A model generated the notes under the pieces. That model searched no databases. It was not told the DNA's origin and saw nothing but the letters and a program-made list of their open reading frames with translations. A DNA stretch of 64,000 bases from Eubacteriales bacterium mix99 (GTDB lineage Bacteria; Bacillota; Clostridia; Caldicoprobacterales; DTU083). Shown piece after piece: positions 1-9,411 of this stretch; the first letter of the stretch is position 1; every line of letters starts with the position of its first letter. The stretch is from assembly GCA_038396605.1 (NCBI GenBank), contig CP121690.1:1954500-2018499 (forward strand), read 5' to 3'. Position numbers and translations under genes: made by a program.

Positions 1-1
1 C

Positions 2-1228
2 GGATGTTCGGAGATCGTTGTGGATGAAAAGGCCAAAACCTTTACTGCCAAAGGCAAAACGTATCATGAAGGGGACGAGATTTCCCTGGACGGCAGTACC
101 GGTTATGTATACAGCGGCAGCATTGCCACAGAGGCAGCTTCCATGGCCGGCGATTTCGGAACCCTGATGGATTGGGCCGATGACATCCGGACCATGAAGG
201 TCATGTCCAATGCGGATTCCCCCAAGGATGCACGCCAGGCCGTAAAGTTCGGCGCAGAGGGCAACGGGCTTTGCCGTACCGAGCATATGTTCTTTGATCC
301 GGATCGGATTACCGCATTCCGCAGGATGATTGTCGCGACCAATGAAGCCGACAGAAGGAAAGCCCTTGCAGGGATTCAGCCGATGCAGAAAGACGACTTC
401 AAGGGGATTTTTGAGGCAATGGAAGGGAAGCCGGTTGTCATCCGTCTTCTGGATCCGCCGCTTCACGAATTCCTGCCTCATGAAGACGGGGAGATTCGGG
501 AGTTGGCCGGTAAACTGGACCTCACCTTTGAAGAGCTGAAGTCCGTTGTGCTCAGCCTGAAGGAGATCAATCCCATGCTTGGTCACCGTGGATGCCGTCT
601 GGCAGTTACCTATCCGGAGATTGCCGAGATGCAGACAACCGCCATTATCGAAGCTGCTCTGGAGGTCAAAAAGGAAAAAGGCTATGATATTGTACCGGAG
701 ATCATGATTCCTCTGATCTGTGATATCAAGGAGCTGAAATACGTCAAGAAGATTATTACGGGAGCCGCGGATCAGGTAATCAAAAAATCCGGCATGGACA
801 TGAAATATATGGTCGGTACCATGATCGAGATTCCGAGGGCCGCCCTGACAGCAGATCAGATCGCCGAGGAAGCAGAGTTCTTCTCCTTCGGGACCAATGA
901 TCTGACCCAGATGACCTATGGCCTGAGCCGGGATGATGCCGGCAAGATTCTGGACAAGTATTACGATGCCAAGATCTTTGAATCGGATCCGACTGCCAGG
1001 CTGGATCAGGTGGGCGTCGGCAAGCTGATGAAGATTGCGGTGGAGCTTGGAAAGAAGACCCGCCCCGATATTAAGCTGGGCATCTGCGGAGAGCACGGCG
1101 GAGATCCCAGTTCCATTGAGTTCTGCTATCGGATCGGTCTGCAGTATGTTTCCTGCTCTCCCTTCCGTGTGCCGATTGCCAGACTGGCTGCCGCACAGGC
1201 TGTCGTCAAATACGGTCCGGTGAAGTAA
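2..1228 (+). CDS. ppdK: pyruvate, phosphate dikinase, C-terminal part (5' end outside window)
   Basis: This is the C-terminal PEP/pyruvate-binding half of PPDK, which interconverts pyruvate + ATP + Pi and PEP + AMP + PPi in the cytoplasm. The open frame runs back to base 2, so the start and the nucleotide-binding domain lie upstream. The first residues (GCSEI) match the segment just after the phospho-histidine swivelling domain. Visible barrel motifs are GLCRTEHMFF, LGHRGCRL, FGTNDLTQMTYG and the catalytic cysteine in GICGEHGGDP (Cys codon at 1085). The reading ends normally and is followed by a strong terminator. In Clostridia this PPi-linked enzyme often works in glycolysis. PEP synthase and EI share the barrel fold, but the motifs fit PPDK. 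Confidence 0.96.
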   Translation, partial: GCSEIVVDEKAKTFTAKGKTYHEGDEISLDGSTGYVYSGSIATEAASMAGDFGTLMDWADDIRTMKVMSNADSPKDARQAVKFGAEGNGLCRTEHMFFDPDRITAFRRMIVATNEADRRKALAGIQPMQKDDFKGIFEAMEGKPVVIRLLDPPLHEFLPHEDGEIRELAGKLDLTFEELKSVVLSLKEINPMLGHRGCRLAVTYPEIAEMQTTAIIEAALEVKKEKGYDIVPEIMIPLICDIKELKYVKKIITGAADQVIKKSGMDMKYMVGTMIEIPRAALTADQIAEEAEFFSFGTNDLTQMTYGLSRDDAGKILDKYYDAKIFESDPTARLDQVGVGKLMKIAVELGKKTRPDIKLGICGEHGGDPSSIEFCYRIGLQYVSCSPFRVPIARLAAAQAVVKYGPVK

Positions 1229-1252
1229 ATAATACTTTCCTGCACTTACGAT

Positions 1253-1302
1253 AACAGCAGCGCTCTGTTGTTTTAAAAACAACAGAGCGCTGCTGTTTTT
1301 TT
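1253..1302 (+). terminator. Rho-independent terminator after ppdK
   Basis: A near-perfect long hairpin: AACAGCAGCGCTCTG at 1253 pairs with CAGAGCGCTGCTGTT, with an A/T-rich tip, and is followed by a run of T. It closes the ppdK transcript 25 bases after the stop codon. Confidence 0.93.
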
Positions 1303-1362
1303 GGCAAACCAGAAAGTCGAACCGTTCTGATTTTCTTTTTGAAATTATCCAAAACATACAAG

Positions 1363-1392
1363 TTGCATAATCCGTCTGTCCGGTCATATAAT
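1363..1392 (+). promoter_or_regulatory. SigA-type promoter of dinB
   Basis: TTGCAT at 1363-1368 and TATAAT at 1387-1392 are separated by 18 bases. The predicted start of transcription lies at or beside the LexA box, which places the repressor directly over the start point. Confidence 0.7.
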
Positions 1393-1399
1393 AGAGATA

Positions 1400-1413
1400 C
1401 GAACATATGTTCC
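1400..1413 (+). promoter_or_regulatory. LexA (SOS/Cheo) box
   Basis: CGAACATATGTTCC contains a perfect GAAC-N4-GTTC palindrome, which fits the Bacillus/Clostridium LexA consensus. It lies 8 bases after the -10 element and 17 bases before the polymerase start codon, so dinB should be repressed by LexA and induced by DNA damage. Confidence 0.88.
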
Positions 1414-1429
1414 ATAACAAGATGATTGG

Positions 1430-2710
1430 GTGGTTTTTGGATTGAATGGAAAAGAAAGAATCATACTGCATGTTGATGTGAATTCTGCATACCTGAGCTT
1501 TGAAGCGGTTCACAGGCTTCAGCACGGGACCGCTGTGGATGTAAGGGAGATTCCGTCTGCAGTGGCCGGATCGCAGGCTACCCGCCATGGGATCATATTG
1601 GCCAAGAGTCTCCCTGCAAAGGCATACGGGGTGAAGACCGGGGAGGCGAGCTGGGAGGCAAAACGGAAATGTCCAGGCATTGTGCTGATTCCTCCGGATT
1701 ATCCTCTTTATATGTGCTGTCACAGAGCTTTGGTTCAGCTGCTGAAGGATTACAGCGACAAGGTTCAGGTGTTCAGCATTGATGAGTGCTTTATGGAGGT
1801 TCCCGGGACGTTGGCAAAAGAGGAAAGCGTCCGTTTTGCCCATCGGATCCGGGAACGTATCCGGCAGGAGCTTGGCTTTACGGTAAGCGTTGGGGTCAGT
1901 ACCAATAAACTGCTGGCAAAAATGGGCTCGGAGCTCAGAAAACCGGATGCGGTTTCCACATTGTTTCCGCCTGAGGTGGAAAAAAAGATGTGGCCGCTGC
2001 CGGTGGAGGATTTATATGGTGTCGGCAGGGCTGCTGCTGCAAAGCTGCATCGGTATGAAATCCATACCATTGGAGATCTTGCGGGGACGGATGTCAAGCT
2101 GCTGGGCTATCTGTTTAAGAGTTACAGCAGGGATCATGGGCAGCTGCTGTGGGAATATGCCCATGGTGTGGAGCATTCGGATATCATGACCTCGGGGCCG
2201 CCGGCAAAAAGTATCGGCAATTCCTGCACGGTTCATTTCGACGTGGAGGATCAGGAAACGGCACATGCTGTTCTGCTGTCCCTGGCGGAAACAGTCGGCA
2301 TGCGCCTGCGGCTGGCAAATCTGTGCGGCCGGGTCATCGGGGTATCCATTCGGAAGTCCGGCGATCTGGTTACTTACAGCCATCAGGTAAAAATACAATC
2401 CTCCATAGACTGCACGGACGCAATTTATGAATATTGCAGGAGGCTGTTTGATGCAGCGTGGAAAGGTGAGCCCATCCGCGGCCTGGGGGTATGGGTAAAT
2501 GATTTGTCGTCGGCAGGCTATATCCAGTTGTCTGCATTGGAAAAGGACTGGGATGAAAAGAAAAAGGTGGACCGGACGGTGGATGCCATAAGGGCGAAGT
2601 ATGGGCCTTTCTCCATTGTACGGGGGAACTTTGTTCAAAGCGGGCTCACTCCCCTGACCGGCGGAACAGGCGGAGATGCAGGCTTTCCGGTCATGACAAG
2701 TATTCTGTAA
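1430..2710 (+). CDS. dinB: DNA polymerase IV / Y-family translesion polymerase
   Basis: A 426-residue Y-family polymerase for error-prone bypass of lesions. The palm carboxylates are visible: D16 in HVDVNSAY and D118/E119 in FSIDECF. GVSTNKLLAKMGSEL follows, then a helix-hairpin-helix thumb (YGVGRAAAAKL) and the little-finger region. The catalytic set is complete. The start is taken as GTG 1430 because the frame opens there after the promoter; TTG 1442 is an alternative and neither has a strong ribosome-binding site. The gene is preceded by a LexA box and followed 16 bases later by a small gene likely in the same operon. The N-terminal motif DVNSAY rather than DMDAF is typical of clostridial DinB/UvrX-like members. 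Confidence 0.93.
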   Translation: MVFGLNGKERIILHVDVNSAYLSFEAVHRLQHGTAVDVREIPSAVAGSQATRHGIILAKSLPAKAYGVKTGEASWEAKRKCPGIVLIPPDYPLYMCCHRALVQLLKDYSDKVQVFSIDECFMEVPGTLAKEESVRFAHRIRERIRQELGFTVSVGVSTNKLLAKMGSELRKPDAVSTLFPPEVEKKMWPLPVEDLYGVGRAAAAKLHRYEIHTIGDLAGTDVKLLGYLFKSYSRDHGQLLWEYAHGVEHSDIMTSGPPAKSIGNSCTVHFDVEDQETAHAVLLSLAETVGMRLRLANLCGRVIGVSIRKSGDLVTYSHQVKIQSSIDCTDAIYEYCRRLFDAAWKGEPIRGLGVWVNDLSSAGYIQLSALEKDWDEKKKVDRTVDAIRAKYGPFSIVRGNFVQSGLTPLTGGTGGDAGFPVMTSIL

Positions 2711-2726
2711 GGACGGTGCTGTTTTT

Positions 2727-2990
2727 ATGAAGATCCGGATGAAAAGATTGAAAATGATATTCTGGACGGATGAAAACGGGCGGATTACGCCGATCCGATT
2801 TTTGATGAGACAAGACGATGCCTCGGTGATCAAGGTTGGCTCCATTCGGGTGATGGAACGAAAAGAGGAGAAGCTGGCCGGCAACCGAATGCTGATTTTT
2901 CTATGCCAAAGTGTTGTGGCAGGACAGGAAAAGGTTTTTGAGCTGAAATATGAAATTGCAACATGCCGGTGGTTTTTATATAAAATGTAA
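2727..2990 (+). CDS. small dinB-linked protein, function unknown
   Basis: An 87-residue basic protein whose gene starts 16 bases after dinB, so it is probably co-transcribed and SOS-induced. The pattern 'WTDENGRITPIRF ... GSIRVMERKEEK ... CRWFLYKM' resembles small beta-rich proteins often found next to dinB in Clostridia, with an aromatic 'RWF' end. Its position matches YolD-like partners of Bacillus polymerases, but I see no clear YolD motif. The function is unknown and any role with the polymerase is inference from position. Confidence 0.62.
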   Translation: MKIRMKRLKMIFWTDENGRITPIRFLMRQDDASVIKVGSIRVMERKEEKLAGNRMLIFLCQSVVAGQEKVFELKYEIATCRWFLYKM

Positions 2991-3090
2991 AGGCCGTGGA
3001 TGAAATGGCTGCATCAATCCCATAGCTTGACGCATATTTCCGGAAATAGAACAGATAATAACTTTAAAGAAGAAGGAAAGGAGAATTCTA

Positions 3091-3276
3091 ATGTCTCAGC
3101 TGAATCAAATGGAGCTCCAAAATCTCCGACACTTAATCGGCGCACAGGAAACCTCGTACAACAAAATGCAGACCTATGCACAGCAGGCGACCGATTCGCA
3201 GGTGCGGGATTATTTTGAAAAATCCGCACAGAGTGCGCAGAGCACCAAACAGCAGTTGCTGTCATTCTTAAACTAG
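3091..3276 (+). CDS. small CotF-like spore coat protein (first of pair)
   Basis: A 61-residue, Gln-rich, all-helical protein. The segment LNQMELQNLRHLIGAQETSYNKM followed by a second helix resembles the ferritin-like helices of the CotF family. AAAGGAG lies before the ATG. It sits 11 bases ahead of a second CotF-like gene, a pairing common in Clostridia where each half covers part of the CotF fold. It is likely a spore coat component assembled in the mother cell. The assignment rests on recalled family likeness. Confidence 0.72.
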   Translation: MSQLNQMELQNLRHLIGAQETSYNKMQTYAQQATDSQVRDYFEKSAQSAQSTKQQLLSFLN

Positions 3277-3287
3277 GAGGGAAATGA

Positions 3288-3533
3288 ATGTTAGAGGAAA
3301 AAGCAATGGTCAATGATGCCTTATCCGGGGTGAAAAGCGAACTGACCTTTTACTCCAGTGCCATCTCAGAGTGTTCGAATACAAATCTTCGATCCACTCT
3401 GCAGCAGATTCGCGATAATTGCGAAACTTCGCAATATGAGCTTTATCAGCTGGCCAGTTCCAAAGGATATTATGTGCCTGCGGCTCAGGCAAATGATTCT
3501 GAGGTTCAGCAGGTAAAATCAGAAGTCAGATAA
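3288..3533 (+). CDS. CotF-family spore coat protein (second of pair)
   Basis: An 81-residue protein with the CotF-type pattern: MVNDALSGVKSELTFYSSAI, then a helix with Q-Y-E-L-Y-Q-L-A and the typical ending 'KGYYVPAA'. It probably lies in the spore coat. A good Shine-Dalgarno (AGGAGG) overlaps the end of the preceding gene region, and a strong terminator follows. The pair looks like a two-gene operon; I did not find a convincing sporulation-sigma promoter. Confidence 0.8.
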   Translation: MLEEKAMVNDALSGVKSELTFYSSAISECSNTNLRSTLQQIRDNCETSQYELYQLASSKGYYVPAAQANDSEVQQVKSEVR

Positions 3534-3551
3534 AATTGTGACCTGAATCGG

Positions 3552-3579
3552 GTCCCCGGAAATACCGGGGACTTTTTTT
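3552..3579 (+). terminator. Rho-independent terminator after the coat pair
   Basis: GTCCCCGG at 3552-3559 pairs with CCGGGGAC at 3565-3572, followed by seven T. Confidence 0.94.
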
Positions 3580-3813
3580 GCGCATTTCGGCGTTGTCCGG
3601 CAACATTACCATTCATTATCCATCTTTTATGAACCGGGCTTTTTATTAGAATATTATAAAATGAGAAAGTCAGCGCTATAAATTTCGGCATATTCCCACA
3701 TTACATCTTGCATTATATTGGCAATGTTGATAGGATAATACATGCAACCGGTCTGCGGCAGACACGGACTGATGCAGCATTTTCAAAGATTTTATACCTA
3801 AAAAGGAGTCCTT

Positions 3814-6168
3814 ATGAGACGATTGATACGGGAATTGATGGATGGCTGGGAATTTGCTTTTGATCGAAAAGAGAACCGGGATTTTCATCCGGTCACGCTT
3901 CCCCATGACTGGGCAGTTGGGAGACCATTTAACCGATGGATGGATCAGGGGCCGCAGCAAGGCTTCTTCGACCGATGGGGGGTCGGATGGTATCGCCGAA
4001 AACTCAAAATTAAACCCAGGGAAGGGAAGATATATCTGCTTTGCTTTGCCGGTATCTTTGAGAACAGTACGGTCTGGATCAATGGCCGGCTTGCCGGACA
4101 AAACCGTTACGGTTACAGCAGCTTTCACTTTGATATTACCTCTCTGTTACAGAAAGGAGTAAATCACATTCTCATCAAAGTAGACAACACTGCGAGCCCG
4201 GTAGATCGTTGGTACAGTGGCGCCGGAATTTATCGCACGGTTTCTCTCCTGGAGGTGCCGGAGGACCATTTGAATGCTGGAGATATTTTTATTAAGAGCT
4301 CTGTGAAAGGCAAAAATGCACTCCTGACGATTCAAACGGGGAAAAAGGAACGGATTCGCGCAAGGGTCCTGGATGGGGAAACAGAGTATTCCGGGGAATC
4401 CGGATCCGGGGAAATTCAAATAGCCATACCGAATGTAAAGCTTTGGAGTGCCGCTTCTCCGAACCTGTATAAGGTGGTGCTTTCATTGTATCACGGAAGG
4501 CAAGTAATAGACGAAATCACCGAAAATATTGGAATCCGTCAGATTGTAATGGATCCCCGGGAAGGGATGCTTGTTAACGGTGAAACGGTGAAGCTAAGGG
4601 GCTTGTGTATTCACCAGGATGCGGGCTGCCTGGGTACGGCTGTGCCCAGGGAAGTATGGAGGGAAAAACTTCTGAAGCTGAAAGAAATCGGTTGCAACGC
4701 CATCCGGGCAGCACATCATATCTATACGCCGGAATTTTTGGATTTATGTGATGAGATGGGATTTTATGTGTACGAGGAATGTTTCGATAAATGGACCGGA
4801 GGCGCTTATGGCCGATATTTTGCGACTGAGTGGGAAAAAGACCTTACCTGCATGGTGAAAAGGGACCGCAACCACCCCTGCATTTTTATCTGGGGCGTGG
4901 GAAACGAAGTAGAACGGCAAGGACAGGCATCCATGCTGAAGATTTTGGGGAAACTGTGTGGGAAGGTTCGGGAGTATGACACGACCAGGCCCGTCACTGT
5001 GGCCTTAAATCCGCATTATAAAAAGGAATCAAATATCAATATGTCCGAAATCAGGGACATTCAGAAATTCGTGGACGAAACGGACGAAACTGAAATATGG
5101 GATGCAGATGAAAAAATTGACCGTATTCGAAAGATCTCAGAATATGTGGATGTCATTGCTTGCAATTACCAGGAGCCGTTCTATCCGAAGATTCACGAGG
5201 CGGTGCCGGACAAGGTGATTCTGGGAACAGAAATATACCCCTATTTCAAGAGCAGCCTGAATCAGATGCAGAATTATACGGAAGAAGTGCCATGGTTGGA
5301 TGTGGAGAAGTACGGATATGTGATTGGCGGTATGATCTGGACGGGAATTGATTATCTGGGAGAATCGATGGGCTATCCATCCAGGGGATGGTCGGGTTCT
5401 CTTTTCCGGACCAATATGGAAAGGAGATTCATATCCTATCTCTATCAAAGTTACTGGACAGAAAAGCCCATGGTTCGTTTTGCGGTCCTGGATTATTCCG
5501 TCCCGGACGAGGGGGTAAAGGAACACTGGGACTTTCCACACTATTATTCCCATTGGGAGTTCCCGCAATTTTCACGCGCAGTGATTCCCTTTGCAATAGC
5601 AAGCAACTGTGAAGAAGTTGAGCTGTATCTGGACGACAGAAGGTTTTATGTCAAGCGACCGGCGCAATTCCCGAACCGGCTTATTACCGGCTACCTTCCA
5701 TATACGCCTGGAGCGGTGACAGCAGTTGGCCTGAATCATGGCAAACAGGTATGCCGGCATCAGTTGAAAACACCGGGGCCTGCTGTTGCACTGACGTTCG
5801 ACGAGGCGGAAAAAGAAGTCTGCGCAGATAAGCCCTGTGTGGTGCAGATGACAGTACGGGCTATTGATCGGGAGGGAAATCCAATTTTCCAGGAAAACGC
5901 CGGTGTTCGGTTCCAGGTGGAAGGAAACGGCGGGATTATCGGGGTGGATAATGGGGATTTGATGTCATTGGAAACTTATCGTTCCCATGAGACACACCTG
6001 CTGCACGGGCAGGCAAGCATAGCCGTTCAACTGATCGGGGCAGAAGGACGGACGATCATCCGGGCATTTTCGGATGGTTTATTCTCTGGCCGGGCGATAA
6101 TCATCAGCCGGGAAAGTCCTGAGTGTCCTACTGAAGGGTGGGGGAAAAAGGAAGAGAAGGATCTTTAA
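3814..6168 (+). CDS. glycoside hydrolase family 2 (beta-galactosidase-like)
   Basis: A 784-residue GH2 enzyme without a signal peptide, so it is cytoplasmic. It probably removes a beta-linked sugar (galactoside or similar) from imported oligosaccharides. Domain order: sugar-binding jelly roll (about 1-150), Ig-like domain (160-250), TIM barrel (250-540), a DUF4982-like domain (about 560-640) and a final Ig-like domain (to about 770). The acid/base is E365 in WGVGNEVE and the likely nucleophile is E473 in ILGTEIYPY. The start ATG has AAGGAG upstream. It stands first in the hemicellulose region, separated from xylA by 240 AT-rich bases. GH2 substrate cannot be fixed from sequence; beta-glucuronidase or beta-mannosidase activity is not excluded. 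Confidence 0.88.
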   Translation: MRRLIRELMDGWEFAFDRKENRDFHPVTLPHDWAVGRPFNRWMDQGPQQGFFDRWGVGWYRRKLKIKPREGKIYLLCFAGIFENSTVWINGRLAGQNRYGYSSFHFDITSLLQKGVNHILIKVDNTASPVDRWYSGAGIYRTVSLLEVPEDHLNAGDIFIKSSVKGKNALLTIQTGKKERIRARVLDGETEYSGESGSGEIQIAIPNVKLWSAASPNLYKVVLSLYHGRQVIDEITENIGIRQIVMDPREGMLVNGETVKLRGLCIHQDAGCLGTAVPREVWREKLLKLKEIGCNAIRAAHHIYTPEFLDLCDEMGFYVYEECFDKWTGGAYGRYFATEWEKDLTCMVKRDRNHPCIFIWGVGNEVERQGQASMLKILGKLCGKVREYDTTRPVTVALNPHYKKESNINMSEIRDIQKFVDETDETEIWDADEKIDRIRKISEYVDVIACNYQEPFYPKIHEAVPDKVILGTEIYPYFKSSLNQMQNYTEEVPWLDVEKYGYVIGGMIWTGIDYLGESMGYPSRGWSGSLFRTNMERRFISYLYQSYWTEKPMVRFAVLDYSVPDEGVKEHWDFPHYYSHWEFPQFSRAVIPFAIASNCEEVELYLDDRRFYVKRPAQFPNRLITGYLPYTPGAVTAVGLNHGKQVCRHQLKTPGPAVALTFDEAEKEVCADKPCVVQMTVRAIDREGNPIFQENAGVRFQVEGNGGIIGVDNGDLMSLETYRSHETHLLHGQASIAVQLIGAEGRTIIRAFSDGLFSGRAIIISRESPECPTEGWGKKEEKDL

Positions 6169-6411
6169 TAAAAGAAATCATTTTTTCAGAAGATAAGTAT
6201 CATATGAACTGGCTATGCGACAATCCAATATGACAATAACTGAGATATGTTTGGCAATATATGATGAGTTATATAAGAATATTTGTTATATAATATTTTT
6301 TAGTCTTATAATAATTATAATATCTATTGGCATTTGCTCATAAAGCATAAGACTCTTAAGTGTGTTTCAGTAAGGCTAAAATAGTATTCAAATAAAATAG
6401 GAGGTATGACA

Positions 6412-7731
6412 ATGGGCGAAATATTCAAAAGCATTCCGAAGGTAAAGTACGAAGGACCGTCTGCAAAAAATCCTTTTGCGTTCCGGTATTATGACGCAGA
6501 CAGAGTCATTATGGGTAAAACCATGAAGGAACATCTTCCTTTTGCCATGGCTTGGTGGCATAATCTTGGCGCAGCCGGTGCCGATATGTTCGGAGTGGGC
6601 ACGGCGGACAAGAGCTTTGGATCGGAAGTCGGCACCATGGAACATGCCAGGGCAAAGGTCGATGCAGGCTTTGAATTCATGGAGAAACTGGGCATCGAAT
6701 ATTTCTGTTTTCATGATGCGGATCTGGTGCCGGAGGCCGAAACCATCTCTGAGACCAATGCACGTCTGGATACGATTTCCGATTATATCAGGGAAAAGAT
6801 GAAACACACCGGGAAAAAGCTTCTTTGGGCTACGGCAAATATGTTCAACAATCCAAGATTTATGAACGGGGCAGGGAGCACCAATTCCGCGGATGTATAT
6901 TGTTTTGCCGCGGCACAGGTCAAGAAAGCTCTGGATCTTACCGTAAAGCTGGGCGGCAGGGGCTATGTATTCTGGGGAGGCAGGGAAGGCTATGAAACAC
7001 TGCTGAATACCGATATGAAATTCGAGCTGGAAAACATCGCGGCACTTATGAAAATGGCGGTGGAATACGGCAGAAGCATTGGTTTCAAAGGAGACTTTTA
7101 CATTGAACCCAAGCCCAAGGAACCGACAAAGCATCAATATGATTTTGATGCTTCCACAGCGATTGGCTTTCTGAAGGACTATGGTCTGGATCAGGATTTC
7201 AAGCTGAATATCGAAGCCAATCATGCGACGCTGGCAGGGCATACCTTCCAGCATGAGCTGCGGGTCAGCGCGATCCACGGGATGCTGGGAAGCATTGATG
7301 CAAACCAGGGGGATTGTCTTCTTGGGTGGGACACGGATCAGTTTCCCTTTAATGTATATGAAGCAGCCATGTGCATGTATGAAGTTTTAAAGGCCGGAGG
7401 GCTGAAAAACGGAGGGTTCAACTTCGATGCCAAAAACCGGCGTCCCAGCAATACCCATGAGGATATGTTCCTGGGATATATCCTGGGAATGGACACCTTC
7501 GCCCTGGGTCTCATCAAAGCTGCTCAGATCATAGAGGACGGCAGGATTGACCGTTTTGTGAAGGAAAGATACTCCAGCTTCGAAACCGGACTGGGCGCAA
7601 AGATCAGAAAAGGCGGGACAAACCTGACGGAGCTTGCCGAACATGCCGAAAAACTGGGAGCGCCTGAGCTGCCCGGGTCCGGAAGGCAGGAATACCTGGA
7701 GAGCATTGTGAATTCCATACTTTTTGGCTAA
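6412..7731 (+). CDS. xylA: xylose isomerase
   Basis: Converts D-xylose to D-xylulose in the cytoplasm using two divalent metals. It has 439 residues, the size of class II enzymes. Seen motifs: H101 in FHDADLVPE (the catalytic histidine position), [54 protein letters not shown] and WDTDQFP, which supply the metal ligands. The ATG at 6412 is preferred over 6406 because AGGAGGT at 6399-6405 abuts the earlier codon. It is 70 bases upstream of xylB and likely co-transcribed. The base composition is more GC-rich than the transporter genes further on. Confidence 0.97.
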   Translation: MGEIFKSIPKVKYEGPSAKNPFAFRYYDADRVIMGKTMKEHLPFAMAWWHNLGAAGADMFGVGTADKSFGSEVGTMEHARAKVDAGFEFMEKLGIEYFCFHDADLVPEAETISETNARLDTISDYIREKMKHTGKKLLWATANMFNNPRFMNGAGSTNSADVYCFAAAQVKKALDLTVKLGGRGYVFWGGREGYETLLNTDMKFELENIAALMKMAVEYGRSIGFKGDFYIEPKPKEPTKHQYDFDASTAIGFLKDYGLDQDFKLNIEANHATLAGHTFQHELRVSAIHGMLGSIDANQGDCLLGWDTDQFPFNVYEAAMCMYEVLKAGGLKNGGFNFDAKNRRPSNTHEDMFLGYILGMDTFALGLIKAAQIIEDGRIDRFVKERYSSFETGLGAKIRKGGTNLTELAEHAEKLGAPELPGSGRQEYLESIVNSILFG

Positions 7732-7801
7732 GCAAATGTTTCCGGAAGTACCATCGAACTAAGTACCCTCAAGGACCCATCAAGGAACGGGCAGGTGTGA
7801 A

Positions 7802-9268
7802 ATGTATTTTATTGGAGTGGATTTGGGCACCTCAGCAGTAAAACTGCTGCTGATGAATCAAAATGGTGTCTGCGTAAAGAGCGTATCAAGGGAATATCCC
7901 ATTTCCTATCCGAAGCCGGGCTGGTCGGAACAAAATCCGGAGGATTGGTATCGTCAGACATCGGATGGGCTCCGGGAACTTCTCCTGGATATTGATAAAT
8001 CCAGGGTGGCCGGGATTGGAGTAAGCGGACAGATGCATGGCCTGGTGGCGTTGGACAGAAGCGATCATGTGATTCGTCCCGCGATTCTGTGGAATGACGA
8101 GAGAACCGCTGAGGAGACTGAATACCTGAATCAGGAGATCGGGAAAGACCGTTTATCGGCGGATACGGCCAATGTTGCCTTTGCCGGATTTACCGCGCCA
8201 AAGATTCTGTGGATGAGGAAACAGGAACCGGATCATTTCAGGCGCATTGCAAAGATTATGCTTCCAAAGGACTATATCGTGTATCGGTGGACCGGAGTAC
8301 ACGCTTCCGATCCTTCCGATGCCTCGGGGACATTGCTGTTTGATGTGAAAAACAGATGTTGGTCAAAAGACATGATGCAGATATGCGGGGTCACCGAAGA
8401 ACAGCTTCCAGCCGTCTATGAGAGCTATGAGGTGGTTGGAACCATGAAAGAGGAGATCGCCGGGGAATTTGGTTTACCCGGGAATGTCAAAATTGTGGCA
8501 GGGGCAGGGGACAATGCGGCTGCTGCAGTGGGGACCGGTACCGTGGGGGAAGGAAGGTGCAACGTTTCCCTTGGTACTTCCGGCACCCTGTTTGTTTCCA
8601 GTGAACAATTTGAAGTGGATAAAAACAATGCCCTTCATGCCTTTGCCCATGCGGATGGCAATTATCATCTCATGGGAGTGGTGCTCAGTGCTGCTTCCTG
8701 CAATAAGTGGTGGATGGAAGAGATCCTGAAGACGAAGGATTTTGCCGGAGAGCAGAAGGATATTCATAATCTGGGCAGCAACCGGGTGTATTTTCTTCCC
8801 TATTTGATGGGAGAGCGTTCTCCCCACAATGATCCCAATGCCAGAGCAGCCTTTGTCGGCATGACCATGGAAACCACCCGGAAGGATATGACCCTTGCCA
8901 TGATGGAGGGAGTGGCATTTGCAATCCGGGATTCCTATGAGGTTGCCCGATCCCTGGGAACCGGGATAAAGAGGACCAAAATGTGCGGCGGCGGAGCGAA
9001 GAGTCCTCTCTGGAGAGAAATCCTGGCCAATGTTCTGAATCTGAAGGTGGACATCCTGTCCGTGGAAGAAGGGCCGGCACTTGGTGCTGCCATGCTGGCT
9101 GCGGTGGGCTGCAGAGCTTACGCTTCCGTGGAGGAGATTGCGGAAAAGATTGTCCAAATCCGGACTACAGTGGAGCCGGACCCTGCAATCGTTTCTCTTT
9201 ATAATGAAAGATACCGGGTGTACCGGAGCCTTTATCCGGGGCTGAAGGATCTGTTTCCCAAAATGTAG
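7802..9268 (+). CDS. xylB: xylulokinase
   Basis: A FGGY-family sugar kinase of 488 residues that phosphorylates D-xylulose to xylulose-5-phosphate for the pentose phosphate pathway. Motifs in order: GVDLGTSAVK (phosphate 1), SGQMHGLV (sugar binding), LWNDERT, GAGDNAAAAVG with the catalytic Asp, SLGTSGTLF, GERSPHNDPNARAAF and CGGGAKSPLWR (adenosine). It directly follows xylA, giving the classic xylAB pair. AGGTG lies just before the ATG. Length and motifs fit XylB better than glycerol or gluconate kinases. Confidence 0.95.
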   Translation: MYFIGVDLGTSAVKLLLMNQNGVCVKSVSREYPISYPKPGWSEQNPEDWYRQTSDGLRELLLDIDKSRVAGIGVSGQMHGLVALDRSDHVIRPAILWNDERTAEETEYLNQEIGKDRLSADTANVAFAGFTAPKILWMRKQEPDHFRRIAKIMLPKDYIVYRWTGVHASDPSDASGTLLFDVKNRCWSKDMMQICGVTEEQLPAVYESYEVVGTMKEEIAGEFGLPGNVKIVAGAGDNAAAAVGTGTVGEGRCNVSLGTSGTLFVSSEQFEVDKNNALHAFAHADGNYHLMGVVLSAASCNKWWMEEILKTKDFAGEQKDIHNLGSNRVYFLPYLMGERSPHNDPNARAAFVGMTMETTRKDMTLAMMEGVAFAIRDSYEVARSLGTGIKRTKMCGGGAKSPLWREILANVLNLKVDILSVEEGPALGAAMLAAVGCRAYASVEEIAEKIVQIRTTVEPDPAIVSLYNERYRVYRSLYPGLKDLFPKM

Positions 9269-9289
9269 ATGTGTAGATGGGAGTACATT

Positions 9290-9321
9290 ATAGGAACTTA
9301 CATAGGAACTTACATAGGAAC
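9290..9321 (+). repeat. short tandem repeat, 12-base unit
   Basis: ATAGGAACTTAC occurs twice in tandem (9290-9301, 9302-9313), followed by a partial third copy (ATAGGAAC, 9314-9321). It lies in the 143-base gap between xylB and the GH3 gene. No function is evident; it could be a slipped duplication in the leader. Confidence 0.85.
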
Positions 9322-9411
9322 ACAGGAGTGCTTTACATGGTAAAGTTCTATTCTTGAAACAATTATGCGTATCATTGAGTATGGAAGCTATAAAAACAGG
9401 ATGGTGAAGAA

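Noticed and set aside
2012-2884. Minus-strand 290-codon frame over dinB
   Set aside because: Shadow of dinB, which has full catalytic motifs and a promoter on the plus strand.
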